This document shows, piece by piece, positions 8,301 through 15,771 of a DNA stretch of 34,879 nt. The translations under genes were made by a program, and so were the position numbers. The notes below the pieces were generated by a model. The model had not been told where the DNA came from, searched no databases, and saw only the letters and a program-made list of their open reading frames with translations. The DNA is from Nostoc commune NIES-4072. GTDB taxonomy: Bacteria; Cyanobacteriota; Cyanobacteriia; Cyanobacteriales; Nostocaceae. The first letter of the stretch is position 1; the number at the start of each line of letters is the position of its first letter. Location: assembly GCF_003113895.1 (NCBI RefSeq), contig NZ_BDUD01000008.1, positions 1 to 34,879 of the forward strand. Reading direction: 5' to 3'.

Positions 8301-9634
8301 CCAGTAACATTAACATTGACATTCCCCGCATCCCCACGTCCTGGTGGCTGGTTCCCAGATGCATCGCGAGTAAGGGTTAGCAATTGAGCGCTATCAAGAA
8401 GTGATAGTGTTGCCGCATTGATGTCGATATTGCCACCTTTACCGACACCCCCTGATTCCACCGTGCTTAAGATATTAGCATCTGCAAGGGAAACAGTATT
8501 TCTTGCACGTACTGTGATATTCCCCGCATTCCCAAGTCCCGAAGTTGAGGCAGCAAGAAAAGCATCATCTCGTAATGAGAAAGAACCGGAGTCAATAGTA
8601 ATATTACCCCCATTGCCAAGTGACCCCAAACGCACATTATTAACAACTAGGCTCCCACCTGCAACTTTGATTTCCCCAGTAGCATTAAGCGTAATATCTC
8701 CTGAAACAGTTTCAGGCACCCCTAAACCTTGTCCAATCCCAGCACTTAGGAAACTTCTCTCTATCTCTATATTCCTGGCATTGACTGCAATATTACCGCC
8801 ACCAGCCCCAGTTACAATTACGTATGAACTATTAGTTAGGGATACCGAAGTTCGCCCAACATTCTCAGGAAATCTCAAGCTGAGACTATCGCCATCTACA
8901 CCCAGCGCTACACTACCAGCTTGGGCCAATCCTCCTAACTCAACACGCCCGCCATTGGCATTTAATTCTCCCCCATCCATGCTGACATTCCCACCCACCA
9001 GCAGTAAACTCTTACCATCTGGTACTCGTAAACCAAATGCATCAAAGCCTGCTGGATCTATTCCTGCAAATGCAATTGAGTTATTTTGAATCACTGCGTT
9101 TTGATTAATCTGATTAAACAGCAATGCTGAAGGATTAATAGTCAACAACGGTGAAGGGATATTTTTCTCAGTAGCGCTAAAAAATCCAATATTTCCAAAT
9201 TGCAGTGCGTTCGCTGTAGTCGCTACAAAGGAACCACCAATATTTAGCGAAGCATTTTGACCAAAAATAATCCCCGACGGATTAATCAGAAACAAATTAG
9301 CTGTGCCGTTAGCGCGAATTAATCCATCAATATTAGAACCTGACCCACCCGTAACTCGACTAATGATATTTTGAATATCTACAGCATTATTAAAAGAAGC
9401 AGTGCCACCAATAGGCACAGAAAACTCGCCAAAGCTGTGAAACAAGTTACCACCAGATTGCGTTCCTCCAGTTATATTGAGGGTGTTGCCATCTGGTGTA
9501 ACGATGGAATTATTAGGCAAGGTGCTATCTGGGGTAATTTGGGCAAAGACATGCTCTTGCAAAGAAGCAACTAACACGCCTCCCATCACCAAACTAGTAC
9601 ACCAACGCCGCAAATCTTGAGTTATTCCTGACAT
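5303..9634 (-). CDS. Two-partner-secretion exoprotein / filamentous haemagglutinin-type adhesin (TpsA)
   Basis: From the ATG at 9634 (GGGGAG just upstream) the protein has 1443 residues. An alternative upstream start would add 71 residues with no signal-like character. A Sec signal (WCTSLVMGGVLVASLQEHVFA) precedes the TPS domain, with the hallmarks GGNLFHSFGEFSV, NIISRVTGG and LINPSGIIFGQNASLNIGGSF. TPS proteins cross the outer membrane through a TpsB pore and fold as a right-handed beta-helix. Six tandem ~130-residue repeats follow (GNAGNVTVRARN..., GGVGKGGNIDINAATLSL..., GRGDAGNVNVNVTGAVDI). The C-terminus (ATGWVMNAKGELELTA) is typical of cyanobacterial members. No TpsB gene is in the window. 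Likely roles are surface adhesion or cell contact; a toxin tip is not apparent. Confidence 0.9.
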   Translation of the reverse strand: MSGITQDLRRWCTSLVMGGVLVASLQEHVFAQITPDSTLPNNSIVTPDGNTLNITGGTQSGGNLFHSFGEFSVPIGGTASFNNAVDIQNIISRVTGGSGSNIDGLIRANGTANLFLINPSGIIFGQNASLNIGGSFVATTANALQFGNIGFFSATEKNIPSPLLTINPSALLFNQINQNAVIQNNSIAFAGIDPAGFDAFGLRVPDGKSLLLVGGNVSMDGGELNANGGRVELGGLAQAGSVALGVDGDSLSLRFPENVGRTSVSLTNSSYVIVTGAGGGNIAVNARNIEIERSFLSAGIGQGLGVPETVSGDITLNATGEIKVAGGSLVVNNVRLGSLGNGGNITIDSGSFSLRDDAFLAASTSGLGNAGNITVRARNTVSLADANILSTVESGGVGKGGNIDINAATLSLLDSAQLLTLTRDASGNQPPGRGDAGNVNVNVTGAVDIAGEKNGLLSGILSSVGTGTVGNGGNITIDSGSLSLSDRASLSASTSGLGNAGNVTVRARNTVSLADASILSTVESGGVGKGGNIDINAATLSLLDSAQLLTLTRDASGNQPPGRGDAGNVNVNVTGAVDIAGEKNGLLSGIASFVGTGAVGNGGDITIDSGSFSLGDRAQLEASTSGLGNAGNVTVRARNAVSLANNAYIFSTVESGGVGKGGNIDINAATLSLTDGVQLLTITRGASGNQPPGRGDAGNVNVNVTGAVDIAGEKNGLLSGIYSSVETGTVGNGGNITIDSGSLSLSNGAELTASTSGLGNAGNVTVRARNAVSLTDNAYIFGTVESGGVGKGGNIDINAATLSLTDGAQLLTATRGAFRNQPPGRGDAGNVNVKVSGAVDIAGEKNGFVSGIASFVETGIVGNGGTITIDSGSFSLRNRAQLSASSGGQGNAGNVTVRARNAVFLTDNAYIFGTVESGGVGKGGNIDINAATLSLLDGAQLATITRGASGNQPAGRGDAGNVNVNVTGAVNITGEKNGFASGIRSRVETGTVGNGGNITIDSGSLSLADRAELTAETRGQGNAGNVTVRARNAVSLADNAYIFSTVESGGVGKGGNIDINAATLSLINGAQLVTSTREASATAPAGRGDAGNVNVNVTGAVDIFGGKNGFVSGIGSFVETGTVGNGGSITIDSGSFSLQDGARLNASTLGQGNAGVIKVNAADFLTISGKSANFTSGLFVNSQSPIGTAGDIIVTSPRVTLDNGGTLNAQSESGNGGDINIQTDLLLLRRGAQITTTAGTALTGGNGGNINIDAPSGFIVAVPSENSDITANAYTGSGGRVDIRAIGIYGIQPRSNPTSLSDITASSEFGVNGTVELNTPDIDPNSGLVNLPTIPVDTQVAQTCQAGGNLAKSSFTITGRGGLPPNPGDALNTDAVQVDLITLNPSTRNSKSPPVTIKPTATPKPIVEATGWVMNAKGELELTANAPSTPHGSWQNPVSCRAS
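6231..8612. repeat. Six tandem 390/393-bp coding repeats in the adhesin gene
   Basis: The anchor sequence CC(A/G)TTTTTC recurs at 8271, 7881, 7488, 7095, 6702 and 6309, giving a period of 390 or 393 bp. The 3-bp difference is one codon in the (N)NAYIFSTV versus ANILSTV segment. A long stretch around 7890-8075 is repeated essentially unchanged around 8280-8465, which indicates recent duplication or gene conversion. Confidence 0.88.
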
Positions 9635-10274
9635 ATCACTCCCCAATAAATTCACCGTGTGGCTAGTCTTTTTTCCCGACGTTGTAATACTGTGAAATGG
9701 GCTTCCCAGCAATGTTTTGCAGCAAACTGCATTGAATTGAATTAACCCAATTATTTTATCAAAGCCCCTTTGATTGATTTGGCACTCCAAAAGGGGAGCT
9801 AACTTTGCTATCTTTAGCTCTGGCTTAATCAGGCGAGTTTTATGCAAAAGGGAATTATTTTTACAAGACTTTACATAATGAAATGCTCAATTTCACTACT
9901 GAGAAATCCGGGTAGCGAGTCAGGTTAACGGCAAAAGAATACAGCTTGAAACGCGATGGCGTTTGCGATGGTTATCAGAACTGTGGTTCTGGTAAGCCAA
10001 ATTCTCATAAGTAAAAAAAGGATGGCTCGTGCCACCCGTTGACCTATTAAAAAGCTTACTCAGGAGTATTTTGGCAGGTCGATTAGGGAACAATGCCCGA
10101 CTGAATCTTCTCCATGTCTTCAAATTTCCATGCTTCATTAACGACTGAGGAATAGTCAAGATAACCAAGCATTGAACCTTAATTAATTTGGGGAGAAGGT
10201 CAAAAGCGTTAGATGAATATGACTTAGAAACCACCACTCCCCGACTAAATCCTTTCGCTCTCCTCACCAATACA
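9635..10274. other. 640-bp intergenic region between adhesin and response regulator
   Basis: It should contain the adhesin promoter. A 120-codon open frame on the minus strand (9920-10282) begins in the regulator's last codons, but its product is rich in Arg, His and Ser with no domain pattern. I do not count it as a gene. Inverted HIP1-like words (AACGCGATGGCGTTTGCG) lie near 9950. No other structure was seen. Confidence 0.4.
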
Positions 10275-10946
10275 TCATTCATTCATAATCAAGTTATAGT
10301 CGATATAACCAAGCATCGCCCCTCTTTTTATCGCCTCATAACGGTTCTTGACGTGCCATTTACTGTACAAATCGCTGGCATAATGTTTGACTGTACTAAC
10401 AGAGAGAAACATTTCTCTGGCAATCTGTTCAAAAACTAAACCCTGAGCCAGTAATCGCAGGACTTGTATTTGCCGCTCGGTGGGAGAGTCAAGCAAGTTT
10501 TTGTCAGCAAAACTAGGGTCGATATATCTGTTTTGATAAAGGCTTTCTAACAGTTTTTTAGCCAGCTTCGGGTCAAGTAGACATTCATTAAAGTAAGCTC
10601 TCTTGATGGCTAGTTCAATCAATTCTATATCAGCACTTTTGAGCATATAAGAATCAGCCCCATGACGGAAAGCTGAGTTAATAAAGTCTGAATGAGTTTG
10701 ATTAGTAAAAATAACTACTTTACTATTAGTATCCCTTTTAATTGAACGAGTAAGTTCTAGACCACTCATATCGGGCAATAGTAAATCAACTAACACAACA
10801 TCAGGATTCATCTGTTCAATTAACTGAAACCCTAGTTTTCCACTGGTAGCATCACCAGTTACTTCTATATCTGGGGATTGTGAAATAGCGCCTTTGATGC
10901 CTAAAAGAGTGAATATTTCTGGTTCAACAATTACTATTCTCAGCAT
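10275..10946 (-). CDS. NarL/LuxR-type response regulator
   Basis: The N-terminal receiver domain (1-~125) carries phospho-acceptor Asp54 (VLVDLLLPDMSG), Thr81 (VIFTN) and Lys103 (YMLKSAD). The acidic pair near residues 8-9 is Glu-Pro rather than Asp-Asp, so metal binding or phosphorylation may be altered. The C-terminal LuxR/GerE helix-turn-helix (~150-212, LLDSPTERQIQVLRLLAQG ... SVSTVKHYASDLYSKW) binds DNA as a dimer. No histidine kinase is nearby, so it is an orphan regulator. It lies downstream of the large actin/ATPase operon on the same strand, across a 220-bp gap packed with GTGTCY hexamers that could be its targets. Start: ATG with AGAGGA eleven bases upstream. Confidence 0.88.
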   Translation of the reverse strand: MLRIVIVEPEIFTLLGIKGAISQSPDIEVTGDATSGKLGFQLIEQMNPDVVLVDLLLPDMSGLELTRSIKRDTNSKVVIFTNQTHSDFINSAFRHGADSYMLKSADIELIELAIKRAYFNECLLDPKLAKKLLESLYQNRYIDPSFADKNLLDSPTERQIQVLRLLAQGLVFEQIAREMFLSVSTVKHYASDLYSKWHVKNRYEAIKRGAMLGYIDYNLIMNE

Positions 10947-11000
10947 GATTTTATTAATCCTCTAATAATTAATGGCTGTTTATTCGGTTATTTCTTATTG

Positions 11001-11162
11001 GTGTCTAGCGGACACGTTTAAGACACTTGGTGTCTGGGCGGTGTCTGGGGTAGTGTCTGCTGGTGTCTATGCTGTATAAGGGTTTTGAGCTTTGGTGTCT
11101 GTGGTGTCTGGTGTCCGATGTCCCCAAAAAAGGGGGGTTTTTGGGAGCAGACACGCGGACAC
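11001..11162. promoter_or_regulatory. Cluster of ~12 GTGTCT/GTGTCC hexamers (iteron or regulator sites)
   Basis: GTGTCY or its complement occurs at 11001, 11010, 11021, 11030, 11041, 11053, 11063, 11095, 11104, 11111, 11149 and 11157. GTGTC and GACAC at 11001-11015 form a palindrome with a 5-bp spacer. The cluster separates the ATPase gene end from the response-regulator start. It could be plasmid iterons or binding sites for the regulator. Confidence 0.6.
11122..11146 (-). terminator. Possible hairpin terminator downstream of the ATPase operon
   Basis: CCCAAAAA and TTTTTGGG pair around a G-rich loop (AGGGGGG on the + strand). It lies just after the stop of the ATPase gene and could end the nine-gene transcript. 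It sits inside the GTGTCY cluster, so it could equally be an origin-type structure. Confidence 0.35.
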
Positions 11163-11170
11163 CAAAGCGG

Positions 11171-13015
11171 CTAAATTTGATTGAGCTTGATAACACCCTC
11201 GCCTATCCAGTCCGCCAATCCTGCCCCCACAATTTCATACATCCAGCCCTTGATTTGCTCAACAGTAAATCTTTCACCAGCTACTTTAAAGTTGCCCTTG
11301 AACTCTCTTACATCAGCTTCAATTCGTTCAGTTCTGGTGAGATATTCATACAGTTTTTGCGCCATTGTTGATAGTTTTTTCGGTTCATCTTGGGTGTCAC
11401 CTGCTTTGTTACCAAGATTGAATTCCAGTTCATAGATCCGCTCTAAAGTAGCTTTATCGATGGTTGGCGGTTCATTACTGGTCAAAGGTTTATCAAACCG
11501 AAAATCAATTCGCTTGTGGTCGAGTTTAGGCAGTTCAATATCAATCCATTGCCCATGCCCAGGTAGTTTAATCTTGCCCTGACCGCTAGCTTTGGCTTCT
11601 GTCGTAATTGGGTCAATAGTTGCGATTAGTTCTACTTCTAACAGTGCCGCATCTCGAAGTTTTGATAACCCTTTAGCTTTGGCTAAAATCTCCATTGTGC
11701 GGTCGTGAGCTACGAACAAAGGAATCATTAATTGTTTGCGAGATTCAGTCATGGCACAGCGAAACCATTTACCAATAAAATCAGGGTCGGGCTTCCATTT
11801 TTCATCCTCACAATCGTCTGGCATTGGCTCAACAATGTTATCTGTCCAAGTTGTAAACTCCTCAGCGACTACACAGAAATGTTGGTTTGTGTCTCTTAAG
11901 TGTTGCGTCCATTGCTCCTCAACCATTCCACTTTCACGATAGGCTTTGTAACGGCGGCGCATTTCCGCCATGTACCATTGCATGAAGTCAGCTATCTCTC
12001 TGTAGCCAGTAATCAAATTCACCCCCCGCCATTCAACTTCTGTTCCGTGAGGGTCAAGTACAAAGATTTGATTCCAACCGGCTTGACGCTTATGCCAGAT
12101 AATCTCTCTGGTAGTCCAGGATTTCCCAGCACCCATGCCACCAAATATCAAAGTGGGGTAGCCGATGGTGTTGTTGATCCAGCGATATTTGTCACTAGGG
12201 GCAATTGCTTGGCTGTCTGCCCCAGTAACCTTGTCGTTGGGGTCAATCGTCCCTTGCAAAGTCTGACTCCCTTGTAGGTAAGGCGTTTTCATCTCGCGCA
12301 ACTGCTTAATGTAATCTGCCTTCTGTTGCTCGGTCATGCCTGCGGTTTGCGCCTCAAAGATAGCGTCGGATGCCTCCATTTGGGTAACTTCAATCTCAGT
12401 GTGGGCGTAAATCTCCGCTTTTTGGATATCCACAGTGCGATCATTGGCTATCAAATCTAAATCGGCTTGTAGTTGGACTTCTGCGATCGCAACGTCTCGG
12501 CAACTCTCTAGTAGCTCGGAACGTGCGGCCATCTCTGCCTTTGCTGCGTCCCGTTTTTGGGCGATGTCTTCAAAAACTGCTCTCTGCTTCTCCTCATTTT
12601 GACAATGGCGGAGCATCCACCCCGCAAGCGCAAACCCCAGGAATCCCCCAAACGCCCAAAACGCTTTATATGGGTTAGTCGCTTTCACCAGTCCGTTTAC
12701 CCCCATCGCTGGGTCACGCACAATCTGAGTGGGCATCCCTTCTAGCTTCCATTGCTCCCAGTAATAGGGGGTCATGCGGAATGGTCTGTTATTCTTGTCC
12801 TGACATACCAATTTTTTCTGGGGAGTCCGAAGGCAGAAATAAATGCGGTCGCTTGATTCCCCTTTCCAAGCCATTGCCGCAGAGCTAATTCCCACAGTTA
12901 AACTTAGCCCAATTGCAACAGCTTTTTTATCCATCGGCAACTGTCCGAACCACTTCATTAAACCCGATTGTTGCGACTCGGATAACTGTTTATGTTTCTC
13001 AGATAGATAGTTCAT
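11171..13015 (-). CDS. Membrane-anchored FtsK/VirD4-like DNA-translocation ATPase
   Basis: Two hydrophobic segments (~31-49 and ~119-136) anchor the N-terminus, and a charged helical region (~140-245) follows. The P-loop ATPase core has Walker A GGMGAGKS (292-299) and a Walker B-like FCVVAEEF (380-387). The C-terminal ~90 residues (KLYEYLTRTERIEADVREF ... FTVEQIKGWMYEIV) look like a winged helix, as in the DNA-reading end of FtsK. The order resembles conjugative coupling proteins and FtsK-type pumps. It is the last gene of a nine-gene operon starting with a ParM-like actin, and it overlaps the upstream membrane-protein gene by ATGA. It may push plasmid DNA across or along a membrane during segregation or transfer. 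AGGA seven bases upstream supports the start. Confidence 0.78.
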   Translation of the reverse strand: MNYLSEKHKQLSESQQSGLMKWFGQLPMDKKAVAIGLSLTVGISSAAMAWKGESSDRIYFCLRTPQKKLVCQDKNNRPFRMTPYYWEQWKLEGMPTQIVRDPAMGVNGLVKATNPYKAFWAFGGFLGFALAGWMLRHCQNEEKQRAVFEDIAQKRDAAKAEMAARSELLESCRDVAIAEVQLQADLDLIANDRTVDIQKAEIYAHTEIEVTQMEASDAIFEAQTAGMTEQQKADYIKQLREMKTPYLQGSQTLQGTIDPNDKVTGADSQAIAPSDKYRWINNTIGYPTLIFGGMGAGKSWTTREIIWHKRQAGWNQIFVLDPHGTEVEWRGVNLITGYREIADFMQWYMAEMRRRYKAYRESGMVEEQWTQHLRDTNQHFCVVAEEFTTWTDNIVEPMPDDCEDEKWKPDPDFIGKWFRCAMTESRKQLMIPLFVAHDRTMEILAKAKGLSKLRDAALLEVELIATIDPITTEAKASGQGKIKLPGHGQWIDIELPKLDHKRIDFRFDKPLTSNEPPTIDKATLERIYELEFNLGNKAGDTQDEPKKLSTMAQKLYEYLTRTERIEADVREFKGNFKVAGERFTVEQIKGWMYEIVGAGLADWIGEGVIKLNQI

Positions 13016-13560
13016 TTACTTTTCCTACCACCAAATATAAAAATCATTAATATCGCTAGAAATATGCCCACTCCTGCACCATCCATCCAACTTGAAGATT
13101 CAGCAGTTTTTGGCTGATACACCTTTTCAATTGAAGTATTAGCTGTTTGTGTGGAAGTTCTCGCTTCATTCCATTCACTAATCGGTTCGGAAAGCGCACA
13201 CAATAACGCACATGAAGCACTGCAACCAGTCATTAAATTAGTGACAAAATTATTAAACCCTTCACCTGTTGCAGTGGCAGTAAAATACAGGTGTGCAGTG
13301 CCAACAGCTAGGAACATTCCAACTGGGTGAACTTGCAATAGATGAAAGGTAAAAATAACAGCACTGTTTAAGCAACTGCCAGCGACAATTTCACAAGCAT
13401 TACCAGCACGTCTAAATGTTCTACCTCTGTTATTTTCTGGTAATGGTTGTGGTTGTTCGGGTTGTTGATGCTGCTTAGTTGATTGTGGTGTTTGTGCCAG
13501 CCCTTCATGCAAAAAAGGGCTGACGCTATGAGGATCTTCATTTCGTTTCCTTACTAGCAT
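13012..13560 (-). CDS. Small integral membrane protein of the actin-ATPase operon
   Basis: I do not recognise this 182-residue protein as a named family. The first ~50 residues are hydrophilic and Gln/Pro-rich (QQPEQPQPLPEN). Hydrophobic segments follow at ~60-95 (SAVIFTFHLLQVHPVGMFLAVGTAHLYF) and ~108-125 (NLMTGCSASCALLCAL), with a final TM helix just before the C-terminus (GVGIFLAILMIFIFGG). Its cysteines (CEIVAGSC, CSASCALLC) and three or so membrane spans suggest a channel or anchor subunit. It overlaps the ATPase gene by four bases, so the two are probably made together and may form a complex in the membrane, much as VirB10-type proteins hold a coupling ATPase. That role is inferred from position only. 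Confidence 0.68.
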   Translation of the reverse strand: MLVRKRNEDPHSVSPFLHEGLAQTPQSTKQHQQPEQPQPLPENNRGRTFRRAGNACEIVAGSCLNSAVIFTFHLLQVHPVGMFLAVGTAHLYFTATATGEGFNNFVTNLMTGCSASCALLCALSEPISEWNEARTSTQTANTSIEKVYQPKTAESSSWMDGAGVGIFLAILMIFIFGGRKSK

Positions 13561-13584
13561 CAGCCTTATCCTTTTAACTAATAG

Positions 13585-14301
13585 TTATCTCTCGCCCAAT
13601 TTGTTCCACAAGTTACCCAACATTGCACCCCAACCGCGAACTGTTCCCGTTGCTGAAACACTAGATGCTGGTGCAGAAGTTTGGCTAGTAACTGGTATCA
13701 CTTCTTGGGGGGCTTGATTGGGTTCTAATGCCCTTGAGCCGTACCGCGCACGGGCTAACAATTGTTGGCGTTTCTCTCTCAGCCCTGTTGTGATTGCTTG
13801 TCTCTCTGCTTGTACAACTTGCCTGTTTTCTATACTGCTAATCTTGTTTTCATGCCGCCACAATTCTGCTTGTAGATCATGGTGTAATTGGGCTGCAACT
13901 TCGGCTAGTCCGTGCTTACGTTTTTGGTCAATTCGCAGCAAGTCGGCTCTATCTTGGGCATCTATTTTACTCATCTCCGAATCGAACTCGGAATTAAGTT
14001 TGCGAATTTTGGCGATAGCACCCGCAACATGAGAGCCATATTGTTTACGAAGTTCGACCCAGGTGACTTGCCCTTTTGTTAACTTCTCCATCGCCTCAAA
14101 GACGACCTTGGCATTGTCCAAAAATGGCTCTAGTCTGTCAGATAATTCTTGGGCATTATTCGCATAATCAGCAAACTGTTCGAGCTTATTTATATCAGAG
14201 AGATAACCCAAAATATCAGACTCAAATCCTCCCCAAGATTGTGCTTTCTCGTCGATATGCGAACTATGACCAACTACAGGATTACGTATTGCAAAGTCCA
14301 T
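13585..14301 (-). CDS. Coiled-coil protein of the actin-ATPase operon
   Basis: This hypothetical protein of 238 residues is almost entirely predicted helix. Residues ~35-190 are rich in Glu, Lys, Gln and Ala, with long heptad-like stretches (EKLTKGQVTWVELRKQYG; AIAKIRKLNSEFDSEM; AELWRHENKISSIENRQ). A Ser/Thr/Pro linker (~200-220) leads to a short amphipathic end (GWGAMLGNLWNKLGE). A scaffold, tether or DNA/filament-binding role would fit. The start has a clear AGGAG eight bases upstream. It lies 24 bp before the membrane-protein gene and 11 bp after the preceding gene in the same operon. Confidence 0.65.
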   Translation of the reverse strand: MDFAIRNPVVGHSSHIDEKAQSWGGFESDILGYLSDINKLEQFADYANNAQELSDRLEPFLDNAKVVFEAMEKLTKGQVTWVELRKQYGSHVAGAIAKIRKLNSEFDSEMSKIDAQDRADLLRIDQKRKHGLAEVAAQLHHDLQAELWRHENKISSIENRQVVQAERQAITTGLREKRQQLLARARYGSRALEPNQAPQEVIPVTSQTSAPASSVSATGTVRGWGAMLGNLWNKLGER

Positions 14302-14312
14302 TGCGTTATCTC

Positions 14313-14756
14313 CTAATAAGGTATTAAGTCGTAGTTGATCTCACTCGACTCTTGGGGCAATTCATCCCAGTAACCCATCTCTTCAAATCGGCTATAAATT
14401 CTCGTTGCTAATTGCCGTATTGGATCATCAAAATCTTCAGAAATTAAATCAAATCTGTTGGAGCCAAACGCCAAGATATTTGCAATATCCGGGTCAATAC
14501 CATTACCCAAGAATTGACCAAATGCAGCAGAGTATGGATGGTCATCAATGGTTGAATGAGTTGCTAGAAATTCCGTCCCGGTAAAGGGTGGGTAATCTTC
14601 ACTCTCGAATATTGGTGTGTCAAGTGCCTCAATATCCGCCTCAATCATTGCGGCCCATTGTTCAGGATTTTCCGCTTTGAATTGCTCTAATCTCAAAGCG
14701 CGGTCAGTCAGAGGTGATTTGCCCCAATCGTTGGGATTTTTGTAATCAAGTGCCAT
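14313..14756 (-). CDS. Hypothetical acidic protein of the actin-ATPase operon
   Basis: I do not recognise this protein. I start it at the ATG at 14756 (MALDYKNPNDWGK), because AAGGA lies about nine bases upstream; a start at 14855 would add 33 residues and overlap the preceding gene by ATGA. The 147-residue product is acidic, rich in Asp, Glu, Phe and Tyr, with motifs such as NPEQWAAMIEADIEAL and EEMGYWDELPQESSEINYD. It has no membrane segment. It is in the middle of the operon and may be an accessory cytoplasmic factor. Confidence 0.58.
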   Translation of the reverse strand: MALDYKNPNDWGKSPLTDRALRLEQFKAENPEQWAAMIEADIEALDTPIFESEDYPPFTGTEFLATHSTIDDHPYSAAFGQFLGNGIDPDIANILAFGSNRFDLISEDFDDPIRQLATRIYSRFEEMGYWDELPQESSEINYDLIPY

Positions 14757-14854
14757 GCTGTTAAGATCCTTATGTACTTTTCGTTTTGCGGCGAGAGATA
14801 CGTCCCCTAGTGAGGCGATTGCAATGATTGGTAGTCGGTGCAATCGCTTCATCA

Positions 14855-15049
14855 TCAGTTTTCACAAAACTCAACAAGTTCAAAAACCTCCCTCTGCACT
14901 TGGTTTTGGTTTAATTCTTTGCGTCTGCCTTTGGAGTCATTGAAAATGAAAGGTGCATTGACTCTAGAATTAGAAAGGTGGCTATAGCGCAGTTGTTGAC
15001 CACGGAATTGGTACAAATGATTACGCTGTAAGGCTGTCGTTGAAAGCAT
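14855..15049 (-). CDS. Small basic hypothetical protein of the actin-ATPase operon
   Basis: The 64-residue product from the ATG at 15049 (GAGGG nine bases upstream; an alternative ATG is at 15064) is hydrophilic and has a strand-rich pattern: HLYQFRGQQLRYSHLSNSR, then APFIFNDSKGRRKELNQNQV and a C-terminal helix REVFELVE. The alternation looks like real protein rather than a shadow frame. Its 5' end overlaps the preceding gene by about 29 bp, consistent with coupled translation. The fold and function are not recognised. Confidence 0.5.
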   Translation of the reverse strand: MLSTTALQRNHLYQFRGQQLRYSHLSNSRVNAPFIFNDSKGRRKELNQNQVQREVFELVEFCEN

Positions 15050-15296
15050 AAGCTTGTCCCTCAACTTGAGAGTAGAACTCGATATTTAGAATCGCTTCGT
15101 GAATCTCCATCAAAGCTTGCACAGCATCCCCCAGACGCAGGTCATTCGATGTACTGAACCGCTCGGAAGCTTCGATTTGTTGATAATTTGGGGATGCTTG
15201 CACGAACCTTAAAGTCTGTTCGCAACCGAGGATGATGGTCATTATTTCGGTTGTTGTTAAGCTTGGTTGTGTTTGCACAGTGTCTTGGTCGCTCAT
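15021..15296 (-). CDS. Small helical hypothetical protein of the actin-ATPase operon
   Basis: This acidic 91-residue protein of unknown function has two or three predicted helices (TTEIMTIILGCEQTLRFVQ; LRLGDAVQALMEIHEAILNIEFY). It has no membrane segment. Its start overlaps the stop of the upstream membrane gene as ATGA, which argues that it is genuinely translated as part of the operon. Confidence 0.6.
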   Translation of the reverse strand: MSDQDTVQTQPSLTTTEIMTIILGCEQTLRFVQASPNYQQIEASERFSTSNDLRLGDAVQALMEIHEAILNIEFYSQVEGQAYAFNDSLTA

Positions 15297-15538
15297 GACT
15301 TCCTTCCTTTTCTTTGGGTTTTCATCGGTGTGGGTTGGGGTTCTGGCTGATTACTTGGGGCTTCTGGCTGACTCGGCTTTTGAAGTACATAGCTGATAGC
15401 CCCTGCACCTCCCACAGCTGCGGCGATGGTAAACATATTGTTTCTGCCAAGCTGCTGGACTCCGAAGTAGCCAACGGAGATCGCTGCTGCTGTTGCTCCA
15501 ATGCCTAAAACCGTGTTTCTGAATGTGGATTTGGTCAT
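15293..15538 (-). CDS. Small membrane protein with Pro/Gln-rich tail
   Basis: The 81-residue protein has a hydrophobic segment (VLGIGATAAAISVGYFGVQQL, ~10-30), a second Gly/Ala-rich hydrophobic stretch (FTIAAAVGGAGAISYVL, ~36-52), and a Pro/Gln-rich basic tail (PEAPSNQPEPQPTPMK). Two short membrane spans with a flexible tail suit a small membrane subunit. It overlaps both neighbours by ATGA, so translation is coupled. No named family is recognised. Confidence 0.6.
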   Translation of the reverse strand: MTKSTFRNTVLGIGATAAAISVGYFGVQQLGRNNMFTIAAAVGGAGAISYVLQKPSQPEAPSNQPEPQPTPMKTQRKGRKS

Positions 15539-15768
15539 GCTGCCCCCTTGAAATTAGTGACCATTGCGCTAAGTGCCGATTTATTGGGCTGTGTAGATGT
15601 TGCTGTTTCGGGTTTTGGTGATGTTTGTACATTGCCGTGTTGAAAAATCAGCTTCTCTACACCTGCCGATAATGCTTGTGTCGGTGCATCTTGGGGTAAA
15701 TCAAAAATCTTGCACAATTCAATTACTGCTAGATAGGAAATGGTTATACGCCGAGATTCGTAATTCAT
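15535..15768 (-). CDS. Small operon protein after the actin gene, possible filament adaptor
   Basis: The 77-residue protein has an N-terminal portion (SRRITISYLAVIELCKIFDLP ... ALSAGVEKLIF) compatible with a small helical or strand-helix-helix DNA-binding fold, then a Thr/Pro/Ser-rich tail. It directly follows the ParM-like gene (3-bp gap), the place where ParR-type adaptors sit in ParMRC loci. That makes an adaptor role attractive, but the sequence alone does not prove it. It overlaps the next gene by ATGA. Confidence 0.52.
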   Translation of the reverse strand: MNYESRRITISYLAVIELCKIFDLPQDAPTQALSAGVEKLIFQHGNVQTSPKPETATSTQPNKSALSAMVTNFKGAA

Positions 15769-15771
15769 TGA

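Noticed and set aside
6231..8612. Regular repeats considered as a CRISPR-like or satellite array
   Set aside because: The 390/393-bp period keeps one uninterrupted reading frame with beta-helix repeats; there are no spacers.
5973..9089. Several + strand frames of 67-223 codons opposite the adhesin
   Set aside because: They recur with the adhesin's own repeat period and are Pro/Thr/Val-rich antisense translations.
9920..10282. 120-codon minus-strand frame overlapping the end of the response regulator gene by eight bases
   Set aside because: The overlap resembles coupling, but the product is Arg/His/Ser-rich without any recognisable segment and contains translated HIP1-like palindromes.
11171..13015. 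ATPase considered as VirB4 of a type IV secretion system
   Set aside because: Two N-terminal TM anchors and a winged-helix-like C-terminus fit FtsK/coupling proteins better, and no other VirB genes are present.
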